Shown here one piece after another: positions 33,443-43,300 of a stretch of 64,000 nucleotides of DNA. Position numbers and translations under genes: made by a program. A model generated the notes under the pieces. It made no database searches. It was given only the letters and a program-made list of their open reading frames with translations, and had not been told where the DNA came from. Each line of letters begins with the position of its first letter. The first letter of the stretch is position 1. Source of the stretch: Butyrivibrio sp. INlla16 (lineage in GTDB: Bacteria > Bacillota > Clostridia > Lachnospirales > Lachnospiraceae); assembly GCF_900104155.1 (NCBI RefSeq), contig NZ_FMYB01000023.1, forward strand, positions 1 to 64,000, given 5' to 3'.

Positions 33443-34135
33443 TTACTCTTTTTTCAATTCCAGGATAGCCTGATATGCAGCCTTCTGCTCAGCCGCTTTC
33501 TTGGTACGTCCTGACCCCTCTCCCAATTTTTTATCGCCCACGTAGACCGCAGACTCGAATATTTTATCATGCTCGGGCCCTTTTTCGCCACAAATTTCAT
33601 AGCGAAGCTCCAAACCGTTGTCTCTCTGCACCATCTCCTGAAGCACAGACTTGCTGTCATAAAAAATCTGCTTCTCTTCGGGATTGTCCAGTATAAATTT
33701 CTCAATATGAGCTTTAGCAGCTTTAATTCCGCTGTCGAGATAAATAGCACCTATAATAGCTTCCATTACATCAGAAATAATGGATTCTCTGTATCTTCCG
33801 CCGGTAGCCTCTTCGCCCTTTCCGAGAATGAGGTATTTTTCAAGGTGAATACTGCTCGCACAATATGCAAGCGCAGGCTCACAGACCATAGATGCTCTCA
33901 TCTTGGTCATCTCGCCCTCTTTCTTATCCGGGTATTTATTATAAAGATAGTGACTGGAAACAAGTTCAAGTACAGCATCTCCGAGGAACTCAAGCCTCTC
34001 GTAATCTCCCCTTTTATTTATCTTCTGCTCGTTTGCATAGGAGCTGTGTGTAAGCGCCTGTAAAAGCAGATTACTATCCTTAAAATGATATCCGATACTC
34101 TCCTGTAATTCGTTAAGTTCATTCTCGCCTATCAT
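33443..34135 (-). CDS. rnc: ribonuclease III
   Basis: Cleaves double-stranded RNA, including rRNA precursors. 230 residues. The RNase III domain has the signature YERLEFLGDAVLELV near residue 44 and the second acidic site in SDVMEAIIGAIYLDSG near 119. A C-terminal double-stranded RNA-binding domain (about 158-228) ends with GEGSGRTKKAAEQKAA. SD AAGGAG. It lies 1 bp upstream of smc and after acpP, the common clostridial arrangement. Confidence 0.97.
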   Translation of the reverse strand: MIGENELNELQESIGYHFKDSNLLLQALTHSSYANEQKINKRGDYERLEFLGDAVLELVSSHYLYNKYPDKKEGEMTKMRASMVCEPALAYCASSIHLEKYLILGKGEEATGGRYRESIISDVMEAIIGAIYLDSGIKAAKAHIEKFILDNPEEKQIFYDSKSVLQEMVQRDNGLELRYEICGEKGPEHDKIFESAVYVGDKKLGEGSGRTKKAAEQKAAYQAILELKKE

Positions 34136-34160
34136 AATATTCTCTCCTTAAACAAACAAA

Positions 34161-34205
34161 GTGATATGACGCAAAGCAAACATCGCGGGCTCTGCTCCAT
34201 ATCAC
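34161..34205 (-). terminator. terminator between acpP and rnc
   Basis: An imperfect 17-bp stem (34161-34177 with 34189-34205; two to three mismatches) with an 11-nt loop is followed on the minus strand by TTTGTTTGTTT. It probably gives partial termination so that acpP exceeds rnc-smc. Confidence 0.65.
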
Positions 34206-34228
34206 CTGATTGTTGTTATTATAGTCTG

Positions 34229-34465
34229 TCAGCCTTCATTTCTGGCTTTTTTCAGAAGCTCAACCGCCTCGCCTACTGTTGTGATCTTCTCTGCAAGTTC
34301 TGCATCAATTTTCACATCAAACTCGTCCTCTATCCCCATGATGATTTGGAATACATCGAGTGAATCAGCTCCAAGATCGTCAGTGAAGGTTGAGTCCATA
34401 GTGATCTCATTCACATCAACATTGAGTACGCCGGCAATTACTTCCTTAAGCTTTTCGAATTCCAT
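34229..34465 (-). CDS. acpP: acyl carrier protein
   Basis: 78 residues, acidic. The phosphopantetheine attachment Ser lies in DDLGADSLDVFQIIM near residue 37. Carries growing fatty acids. The start at 34465 gives the usual length; an in-frame upstream extension has no SD. It follows plsX in the fatty-acid/phospholipid cluster. Confidence 0.97.
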   Translation of the reverse strand: MEFEKLKEVIAGVLNVDVNEITMDSTFTDDLGADSLDVFQIIMGIEDEFDVKIDAELAEKITTVGEAVELLKKARNEG

Positions 34466-34574
34466 AACTTTTCCATCCTTTTTACATATTATAATACGAT
34501 AAAAAACGCATATCATATCTGTGTTCTAAAACTATAATACTATTCATGGTACCTTTACAAGTACTTTTTATACA

Positions 34575-35585
34575 TCAGGTATCTGACAAAATAGATTCCT
34601 TGATTTTCTCGGCAATATTCTGCTCCTTAAAGGTTACACACTGCAGAATACTGTTCTTAACCTCTACGGCCTTGGCACTTCCGTGGGTCTTAACAACAAG
34701 TCCTGTAAGTCCAAGCATGGGTGCACCGCCGTATTGATTCATATCATAGTCCTTCAAGGCATCCTTGAGAGCCGGTTTAATAAGCAGTCCTCCGATCTTT
34801 GCTCTTAAGGAACTCATAAGTCCCTTCTTAACTACTTTGAGGAGCGCAGTTGCAACGCCTTCATACATCTTAAGTATTACATTACCGGTAAAAGCCTCAC
34901 ATACTATTACATCAGCAACGCCGTAGGGAATATCCCTTGCTTCAACAGAGCCGATGAAGTTGATGTCCGGGCAGTTCTTAAGAAGTGGAAAGGTCTCTTT
35001 AACAAGCGCATTGCCCTTCTCCTCCTCAGCACCGATATTTACGATTCCAACTCTGGGATTTTTAATCCCACAAACATTCTCCATGTATACCGAACCCATC
35101 TTTGCAAACTGTACAAGATGAGAAGGTCTTGCATCAACATTGGCACCGCAATCAATCAGAAGAGACACTCCGTTCTCTGTAGGAATAAGCGGTGCAAGAG
35201 GTGATCTCTCAACCCCCTTAATTCTTCCTATAATAACCTGACCACCGACAAGTGTCGCACCTGTACTTCCGGCAGAAACATATGCATCACACTCACCGTG
35301 TTTTACAAGGAACATAGCCTTAACTATTGAAGAATCCTTCTTAGTCCTTATTGCCATAACCGGAGGTTCAGCCATCTCAATGACTTCCTCTGCATTTACT
35401 ATCTCGACTCTGCTCTCATCATAAGTATATTTAGAGAGTTCATCCTTAATTATCTGCTCTTTTCCCACAAAAAAAATCTTAAGTCTGTCAGATTCCTCAA
35501 GAGCATCCACAGCGCCCTTAATTATCTCTCCGGGTGCATTGTCGCCACCCATGGCATCCAGCGCCACTTTTACAAGCTCAGCCAT
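34575..35585 (-). CDS. plsX: phosphate acyltransferase PlsX
   Basis: Converts acyl-ACP to acyl-phosphate, the donor for PlsY. 336 residues. Motifs are VALDAMGGDNAPGEIIKG at the N-terminus, SAGSTGATLVGGQVIIGRIKG near 100, DCGANVDARP near 142, NIGAEEEKGN near 180 and CEAFTGNVILKMYEG near 227. The start at 35585 has SD GAGGAGG 4 nt upstream. A perfect 18-bp palindrome (35597-35614) overlaps the region just before the SD, a candidate operator. Confidence 0.97.
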   Translation of the reverse strand: MAELVKVALDAMGGDNAPGEIIKGAVDALEESDRLKIFFVGKEQIIKDELSKYTYDESRVEIVNAEEVIEMAEPPVMAIRTKKDSSIVKAMFLVKHGECDAYVSAGSTGATLVGGQVIIGRIKGVERSPLAPLIPTENGVSLLIDCGANVDARPSHLVQFAKMGSVYMENVCGIKNPRVGIVNIGAEEEKGNALVKETFPLLKNCPDINFIGSVEARDIPYGVADVIVCEAFTGNVILKMYEGVATALLKVVKKGLMSSLRAKIGGLLIKPALKDALKDYDMNQYGGAPMLGLTGLVVKTHGSAKAVEVKNSILQCVTFKEQNIAEKIKESILSDT

Positions 35586-35596
35586 AATTCCTCCTC

Positions 35597-35614
35597 TATA
35601 AACCACGGTTTATA
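35597..35614. promoter_or_regulatory. palindromic candidate operator before plsX
   Basis: TATAAACC-AC-GGTTTATA, 8-2-8 perfect inverted repeat immediately upstream of the plsX SD. Symmetry and position suggest a repressor site for lipid genes, but it does not match the FapR or FabT consensus known to me. Confidence 0.5.
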
Positions 35615-35641
35615 TCTGACTAAATCTTGTCGGATGTCCGT

Positions 35642-35661
35642 TTTTGTACTGTCGTACAAAA
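35642..35661. promoter_or_regulatory. second inverted repeat upstream of plsX
   Basis: TTTTGTAC-TGTC-GTACAAAA, an 8-4-8 perfect inverted repeat between the rpmF terminator and plsX. Could be a regulator-binding site or a small hairpin. Confidence 0.45.
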
Positions 35662-35780
35662 TACGCACGACAACAAAAAAAGACTCCGCATAAAAAATAA
35701 GTTTAAATAATCCATAAAAATTCTACTAAATAAATATAAAAAAAGCAACGAACCGAATTATAAAAAACTTTTACATATAG

Positions 35781-35810
35781 CAAAAGCCCGAGACCAAAAT
35801 GATCTCGGGC
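35781..35810 (-). terminator. terminator after rpmF
   Basis: A 10-bp stem (GCCCGAGACC 35786-35795 with GATCTCGGGC 35801-35810, one mismatch) and a 5-nt loop, then a short CTTTTG on the minus strand. The weak T-tract suggests incomplete termination before plsX. Confidence 0.6.
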
Positions 35811-35833
35811 CAAATATGCTTAAATAATTAAAA

Positions 35834-36016
35834 TCAATCCTCGTTAACCACAACGCTCTTCTTGTTGTAGTAGCCACATTTCTTGCAAACCTTGTGAGGC
35901 TGCATAAGCGCGCCACAGTGGCTGCACTTAACCAGTGTGGGAGCAGTCATTTTCCAGTTTGCTCTTCTCTGGTCTCTGTGACCCTTGGAAGACTTATTCT
36001 TCGGGCAGATAGACAT
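35834..36016 (-). CDS. rpmF: 50S ribosomal protein L32 (zinc-ribbon form)
   Basis: 60 residues. It starts MSICPKNKSSKGHRDQRRAN, with a zinc ribbon made of CSHC near residue 30 and CKKC near 43. The start at 36016 has SD AAGGAGGTG 7 nt upstream. Usually in the order DUF177-rpmF-plsX; the DUF177 gene is missing here, and the region upstream is an accessory island instead. Transcribed from a perfect consensus promoter. Confidence 0.97.
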   Translation of the reverse strand: MSICPKNKSSKGHRDQRRANWKMTAPTLVKCSHCGALMQPHKVCKKCGYYNKKSVVVNED

Positions 36017-36091
36017 TCGGTAACACCTCCTTACAGCGTTCATATCATGAACCATAAATGGTCATTTAGCATTTTTCAACACACTCTTGGT

Positions 36092-36120
36092 ATTATAAGC
36101 ATATAATCCGCAGTTGTCAA
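36092..36120 (-). promoter_or_regulatory. consensus promoter of rpmF
   Basis: Minus strand: TTGACA (36120-36115), a 17-bp spacer, TATAAT (36097-36092). Exact consensus hexamers at optimal spacing; predicted start about 36085. Confidence 0.92.
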
Positions 36121-36260
36121 CGATAAAATTATAATGTATTATCACCGTCTCTTCCACCTGTTATAAATATGAAAAAACTATAAACGGAAATACATCCATT
36201 ATAATTAGCAATTGGCGTTAAAAGTTTAGCATTTTTTTAGAATTATTTATAAATTATTCG

Positions 36261-36269
36261 TGTTATAAT
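36261..36269 (+). promoter_or_regulatory. extended -10 promoter of the fibronectin-like secreted protein
   Basis: TGTTATAAT, an exact TGnTATAAT, lies about 44 bp before the ATG at 36313. The -35 is poor. Together with the rpmF promoter it explains most of the 296-bp divergent spacer; nothing else is seen there. Confidence 0.6.
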
Positions 36270-36312
36270 GAATTTCATAAAATAAAATTTTTCCTATGAG
36301 GAGGAGAACTAA

Positions 36313-37287
36313 ATGAAGAAACTATTAAAGTATTTGTCTCTCGCAATGATGCTCTCATTGCTGCTGGTTCCTGCCGTTAAGGCAAAAGCCGCTTACAGCC
36401 AGCCTGTAAAGGTTGAATCCGGAACCGAAAATTCATTTACCGTATCCTGGCAAGCACCTGCTGCAGGAACTACCTATTATTACAAATTAGGTATTGGTAC
36501 AAGCGTTGAGGATGCCACCACGAAACTGGCTGCAGTTACTCCAACTACTGTTGGAACGACCAATACATGCACCATCCCGAACCTTACACCCGGCACAAAA
36601 TATACAATACTGGTTCAGGCTTCTACCGACAATGTAACATTCAACGATCATGCTACTGTTGTTGCAGTAACTCTCCCTGCCGTACCGAAGAATATAAGAC
36701 AGGACTATTGGAGAGCTTCTGATGAAAAGACAGTCTTTTCATGGGATTGTGACGGAAATGCAGCCGGATTCCAGCTTATTCTTAACGACGGCGTTGATAA
36801 GGTAACGAAAGAAACAACAGAGAAAACATGTACCTATAACTGCGACGATGACGCAACAAAGCTTGATGTTACAATTCGTTCTTATGTTATAGATACTAAT
36901 AACAGCAAAATTTTCAGTGAATGGTCAGAGACCTACAGATGCTTCGGTCAGCCGATGCTCAAGGAAAACGATGACGGATATGCTATTAGCGTAGTAGGCA
37001 ACAAGCTTAAGCTTGAATGGGAAAAAGAGCCTCGTGCTAATGGTTATGAAATTTATATCGGCTCAAAGAGAAACGGCACTTACAAGAAGGTAAAGACAAT
37101 AAACGGCAAGGACAAGACAAAGGCAACCTTGTCTAAAGACAATAAGAATAAGAAGTTCAAAAAGAACAAGGATTATTATGTTTATGTTCTTTCCTTCAGA
37201 AAAGATAATGGTAAGATTACAAGATCAAGTTCAACTTATCTGTATTTCTACCATAAGGGCGAAACATATATGACTCTTAAGAAATAA
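36313..37287 (+). CDS. secreted protein with fibronectin type III-like domains
   Basis: 324 residues. A Sec signal peptide (MKKLLKYLS, hydrophobic to about 22, cut near AKA-A at about 27). Two or three beta-sandwich modules follow: the first (about 30-125) has the fibronectin pattern SFTVSWQAP...YYKLGI...IPNLTPGTKYTILVQA, and the last (about 222-320) has LKLEWEKEPRANGYEIYIGS...YYVYVLSFR. There is a very basic Lys/Asn-rich stretch near 275-295. No anchor or catalytic domain. Probably a wall- or surface-associated adhesin-type protein. SD AGGAGG. First gene of the accessory stretch. Confidence 0.8.
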   Translation: MKKLLKYLSLAMMLSLLLVPAVKAKAAYSQPVKVESGTENSFTVSWQAPAAGTTYYYKLGIGTSVEDATTKLAAVTPTTVGTTNTCTIPNLTPGTKYTILVQASTDNVTFNDHATVVAVTLPAVPKNIRQDYWRASDEKTVFSWDCDGNAAGFQLILNDGVDKVTKETTEKTCTYNCDDDATKLDVTIRSYVIDTNNSKIFSEWSETYRCFGQPMLKENDDGYAISVVGNKLKLEWEKEPRANGYEIYIGSKRNGTYKKVKTINGKDKTKATLSKDNKNKKFKKNKDYYVYVLSFRKDNGKITRSSSTYLYFYHKGETYMTLKK

Positions 37288-37327
37288 CATACACTGACAA
37301 CTGAATATTGAATACATAATTTCAGGA

Positions 37328-37362
37328 GCTGTTTCAGATTTGAAACAGCCCCTTTATTTTTT
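37328..37362 (+). terminator. terminator of the fibronectin-like gene
   Basis: A 9-bp stem GCTGTTTCA (37328-37336) with TGAAACAGC (37341-37349), GATT loop, then CCCTTTATTTTTT. Sits between two convergent genes. Confidence 0.75.
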
Positions 37363-37368
37363 GAATAT

Positions 37369-40300
37369 TTAAGCTTTCACCATTGACTCTAGTATCTTCA
37401 CATAAAGATCGTGGAAAGTCAGAATATTTTCTTTATCAAATATCTCTTCCACATACTCGAGTTCCGCATCAAAACCGCCGTCACCATACTCATTCTCAAG
37501 AAGTTCCAGCTCTAGGCGTGCACTGGCAGCAGAATACGGATCATCCAGTTCAATGAATTCCGGTCCCAGTTCATCGAGCTCATCCGCATTAATTCCAAGC
37601 TGCAAATTGACCTCCATGGGATCGGAATTAAATGCCGAATCAAAGCCCGTGAAATAGTCGTAGGAACAATGTGCTATACCCTCTCCGATCTGACGTTTAA
37701 CTTCAAAAAGTAGGTCTGACGGATTATCATACTTCGAAACATCAACACCCACAGGAAGGTTCTTAATAAGAAGTCCTACGGCATGCTCCGCTTCAGGAGA
37801 CAATCTGTCATTATATATCCAGTTGCACATTACCTTATCTTCTTTTTCATGCTCAGACAAAGCTACAAGTGCGCTTGTAATAGCCATACACGAATGAGTA
37901 ACTCCCCATTTCTCCTCTGCCTTTTTGACCTGCTCAGCATCAAAATCAAGACGCACCATTCTTCCGGCAGAAGAATTCTTATTGGACTTATGATCCGGTG
38001 TAACGATTATCTTAAAGCCCTCAGCATTCTTTCCGTACTGAGCCTCAAAATATTCCCTGTCATCATCGTAAATTCCCTTTTCACGCCCAAGTGCTGCATT
38101 CTCAAGAAGTGTAAAATAGAAATCTCTTTTAAGCTCCCTTCCATAATAAGCATCTGTCACATCCTGAAGGAGCACGCCAAGTGATCCTCCATCCATAAGC
38201 AGGTGATGAACATCCAGGAAGAAGTAGCTATGCTCACCGGTTCTGAATACTCTTGTTCTAAACAAACAGGATTTCAGGATTTTCCTAAAAGGAACGACAA
38301 GCGTCTTAGCAAGTCCGCCTATATCACTCTCCTCAATATCTTCAACAGTCACTCCCGAAAAGATTGAAGGATCATATCTCTGCTGAAGCTCACAATCGTC
38401 ATTGTACTCAAAAACAACACACAGACCCGGATGATTCCTGATAGCCGTGTTAACAGCATCACATAGCTTATCGGCATCGATTTCTTTACCAAATCGAACC
38501 AGTATATGCATGTTGCTCCACATCGAAGAACCGGGATTATAGAGCTGATAATCAACCATCTTAATCTGCATTGAAGACAAACCATAGGTCTTTGTTCTCG
38601 CCTTGTCGTCAATTTCTACAGGGTCTCCCATCGAACTTCTGGAATTAACAACAAGAGCTATTTCCTTCGGAGTCTTCTTCTGGAAAATGTCAGCTGCGGT
38701 AAGTCCATCTATAGCAACCTCCGAAAGAACCGCCATCGCCTTTAACGAATCTCCGCCAAGTTCAAAGAAATCATCCGCCGTACCGATAGAGCCTGCCTCA
38801 AGCGATAGAGCCTTCTCAAATGCCTCGCATAGCTTCTTCTCAACCTCATTCTCGGGAGCGACATATTCAGCCTGAAGTTCGGAAGCATCAGGAACTGGCA
38901 GAGCTTTTCTGTCAATCTTGCCGTTAACCGTAAGCGGCATATCATCAACCCGCCTGAATACCTGTGGAACCATGTATTCCGGAAGTTTTCCCTTTATAAA
39001 TTCCTTATATGCATCAATATCCGGTCCGTTCTCTGAGTCTGCACCGGTTGCCACTTCGCAGGAATAATAACCTGCCAGAAATTCCTTGCCACCCGTCTTA
39101 ATTACCCTGACAGCTGCTGCCTTAATTCCTGCAAATTCGGACATGACCTTCTCAATTTCATCAAGCTCGATTCTAAAGCCGCGAAGCTTGATCTGATTAT
39201 CTATTCTTCCGAATATACGAACCTTACCATTATCCGCCCAGGAACAGAGATCACCGCTGTGATATGCCTTCTGTCCCTTATGCTCGAAAAATGCAGCCGC
39301 AGTCTTCTCGGGAAGATTCACATATCCGCGTCCAACCTGGTCACCTGCTATGATCAGTTCTCCTCTAAGTCCTACAGGCAACTCATTTCCGAATTTGTCA
39401 AAGATATAAAAGGCTGTATTAGCTATAGGATTACCTATCGTTACATTTGCGGGATCATCGACAACATCTGCAGAGCATCCCATAGTGCACTCTGTAGGTC
39501 CGTAAACGTTCAATATTACGCTATCATCTCGAAGGCTCCTGAGGTTGTCGTACAAAGGAGCAGGAAATGCCTCAGCGCCTATGTCAAAGAAAGTCAGATT
39601 CTTAATAGCATCCCTTGATACCGGTATCCCAAGAAGGCTTGAAAGATATGTAGGAGTGCAGGTAATACCGTTTACACCATTTTCATTAACAAGCTTTGCG
39701 AAAAGCTCAGGGTCATGTATCTCATCCTCAGTTGCAATCACTACCGTGTTGCCGTTAGTAAGCGGAACAAACTGCTCAACCACGGAAACATCAAAGGAAA
39801 ATGATGCCAGAGCAAGACATACCCTGCCCTCATCAGCATAGTTCATTATTTCAACGGACTTCTCATTTCTGTGGCAGTAATTGAAAATATTTCCATGTTC
39901 AATCATTACCCCCTTAGGTCTCCCGGTGGATCCGGAGGTATAAATGCAATATGCTAGGTCATGTCTATCGGACTTGTACGGAGTGAAAGCACCCTTATTA
40001 ACATTCCCGGTACCGGCCTCGATTATTTCTTCCAAAGTTACCACTTTGTATCCATTGTCACAAAGCCCCTCCCTGGCTTCTTTAATTTCCCCGGATGTAA
40101 CCAGTATAGGAATCTGAGCATCCTTCATGCAAAAATCAATTCTTTCATCAGGATACTCAGGAATGAAAGGCACAAAAGCTCCACCGGCCTTTAATATTCC
40201 ATTTTCAAGAGCATAGACATCGATCGACCTATCCAGGAGAACTCCCACAGGCACATCTTTTCCCACTCCAAAGCCTGATAAGAAGCATCCGATGCTGTCC

Positions 40301-43300
40301 GATAACACATCCAGTTCTTTAAAAGTAAGGGACTTCCCGTTACAGATTACCGCTTTCTTATCAGGAGACTTCTTGGCATAGGCAGCAATCTGCTCATGCA
40401 CAGGTACAAACTCAATAGGAAAAGCCGTCTCATTAAATCCTGAAATCTTCTCTTTTTCGGCATCGCTCATCATCACGATATCGCCGATATTCTCACATTC
40501 AAGAAGCCCTTTTGCCACAATAAAGAGATGATCGGCAAAGATCTTGATCCACTTCTCGGAGAACTTCTCATTTCTGTACTCAATAGTCATGTTGTAGAAG
40601 CCATCGGTAGAAAACAGCTGAATCGACATGCAGCCTGTGACCATGCCTGTATGGTAATGTTCCATAAAGTAAGAATTGCTCTTAAGGAGCTGTTCTCCTC
40701 CGTCTTTTCCCATCTTATCCGTAAAAAGATCCCCCTGGAAAATGAGCTCCACATCCTCATTTACCGGACAGTTTTTTAACACCTCATCAAACGAATAAAT
40801 ATCATTGCTCATATTGGCAAAGATCTGTTTACTTACATCTAACAGAAAGTCTTTTACGGATTTATCCCCGGTAAGATCTCCGTAAACAGGAATTCTCTTT
40901 ATCAGAGTGCCTATTGTATTCTCCATTTCGCTTAATGATCTCCCGTTATAAACCATGGAGAAAGAAACCTGGTCGGAATATAAATACTTTCCAAGAAGGA
41001 TTGCCATAGCACCCATGAAAAAGGCGCCTTCACTTATCTGATTTTCAAGGCAGAATTTCTTAACTGTTTCTGCTTTAAGAGTACCTGGTTCATATCTGTA
41101 GTTCTGACTGACACCGGGCGTAAGAGGATGGTTAAGGTCTCCTGCAAGCGGATCGATTCCATCCATTTTGGCAAATAGTTTTTTATAATAATCTGCTGCC
41201 TTATCATGAGCACCATTCTGAAGAAGCAACTGTTCATATAAGCCTGCCTGCTGAACCAGGAATCCATCCTTTTGGAGCTCAGTTCCATGAATAGCCCTGT
41301 TAAGATCTGATATAATGAGACTAATAGATGTTGCATCCGATGCAATAAGGTGTGTCCTAAGAATCAGATAGCAGCACTTTTCACTCTTATAAACAGCAAA
41401 ATTAAACAGCAGATTATCAAGTACCTTAACCACCGGCATGTAGCTTTTTAAAAATGTAAGTCTGTCCTCATCTTTTCCTTCAAATACAGGTACTTCCACC
41501 TTGGCATCAGGGACAAACTCAGAATATGGAAGCTCATTTTCCCTGCATCTGATCATATATTTCATCGAAGGGTGAGCATCGAAGAGCTTGTGCACGGCAT
41601 CAATAATCCGGTTCTCATCAATCTCAGGGGCCGCTTCCATCATATACTGCATAGTATATGTTTCTTTATTCCCTCCCGTAATTCCTTCAAGATAAATTCC
41701 AAGTTGAGTTTTCGTAAGAGGATATTCATCCCTGTCAAGCTGTGGAATACCTAGCTTGTCTCCGGAATTCTCTATAAAATCAGCAAGTTCCCCCGGAGTG
41801 GGATGTTCATTAACATCGCCGTATGAAACAGAATATCCCTCTTCAGATAATTTGGATAAAAACTTCGTTACACTAAGAGACGTGCCTCCAAATTCGAAGA
41901 AATCCGCATTCTTTCCAAGACCATCCATACTTAGAACAGTCTCGAACAGGTTGCATATCTTTTTTTCAAGTTCCGTCTCCGGAGCAACATAATCACTTCT
42001 GTTAACTGTAATGGGCATCTCAAGAAGCTTGACACGATCAATCTTCTTGTTTGCATTAAGCGGCATTTCATCAAGATAGACAAAAGCAGAAGGAACCATA
42101 TAAACAGGAAGTTTGACCTTCAAAAAATCCGAAAGTGTATTTTTTGTATACTCCTCTTTAGCTGTGTAAAAGGCTGCAAGGAAATCCTCTGCCCCGTTAT
42201 TTCTCATAAGGACCTTACACTGCTTAACTCCCTCAAACTCACGCAATACACTCTCAATTTCTCCAAGTTCTATTCTCTGCCCATGGAGCTTAACCATATC
42301 ATCTTTTCTTCCGACAAGATGGTATTCCCCCGCACTATCCTTAAATGCAATATCTCCTGTTCTGTAGTATCTTTCTCCGTCCAGTATCGTAAATGAAGAC
42401 TTATTTTTCTCATTATTCCCCTGATATCCGACAGTAACTGCAGGTGAAGCAACAAGAAGTTCACCGTTTTCATCCACTCTTAGCTGATTATGATTATCCC
42501 CTTTGCTGTCTACAATATAAGTTGTAGCCATAGGCAGAGGTTTTCCTATGCTTATCTTCCTATCCTCAGAGGTAAACAGCTTGCATACGGAAATTCCATT
42601 TAATTCCGTGGCGCCAAATCCGTTAATTATGTGAATCCAGGGATTGATCTTAAAGACAGCCTCCATTACACTTTCATCCATGACTTCTCCAGCCAGGAAC
42701 AGAATATCAAGAATTGCCAGAGCAGGTTTTGTTCCCTTTACATCAAGAAAAGTTTTAATAAAAGATGGCGTAGCAAAAACACTCTGAACCTCATATTCAA
42801 GCATCTTTGAGGCAAGCACTTCCATATCCCTGTAATCTTCTTCAGGAATAAAAAGGACACTTCCGCCGTTATATAGTATCGCATAGTCTAAGAGCGACAT
42901 AACAAACGATATCTGGGTCACAGCCATAGTAAGCTTCTTGAAATTGTAATATTCAAAAATCGGGCAATCTCCTGTCTTGGTGTTTACTATATACGCATCT
43001 GCGTAGGCAGTATTTCTTACACCCTTAGGCACCCCCGTAGAGCCTGAAGTATAAATAATATGAGTAAGTCTGTCTCCCTTTATCTTCGGAAGTTCCTTAG
43101 GTTCTCCTTCGTAGGATAAAATTTCTTCAACAAAGAGAACTTGAAAATCCATATCCTTAAGTTCATCTTTTCTGTCAAGAATTTCTTTGGTTGTTATAAA
43201 TACCCCGGCACCGGCATTTTTCAGGCAATAGGCTATTCTCTCTTCCGGGTATTCATCAGTCATTGGAATATATGCAAATCCGGCGCGAACTATCCCAAGT

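Noticed and set aside
36275..37287. Fibronectin-like protein as part of the NRPS cluster
   Set aside because: It is convergent with the NRPS, has its own promoter and terminator, and its domains suggest a surface role; no functional link is supported.
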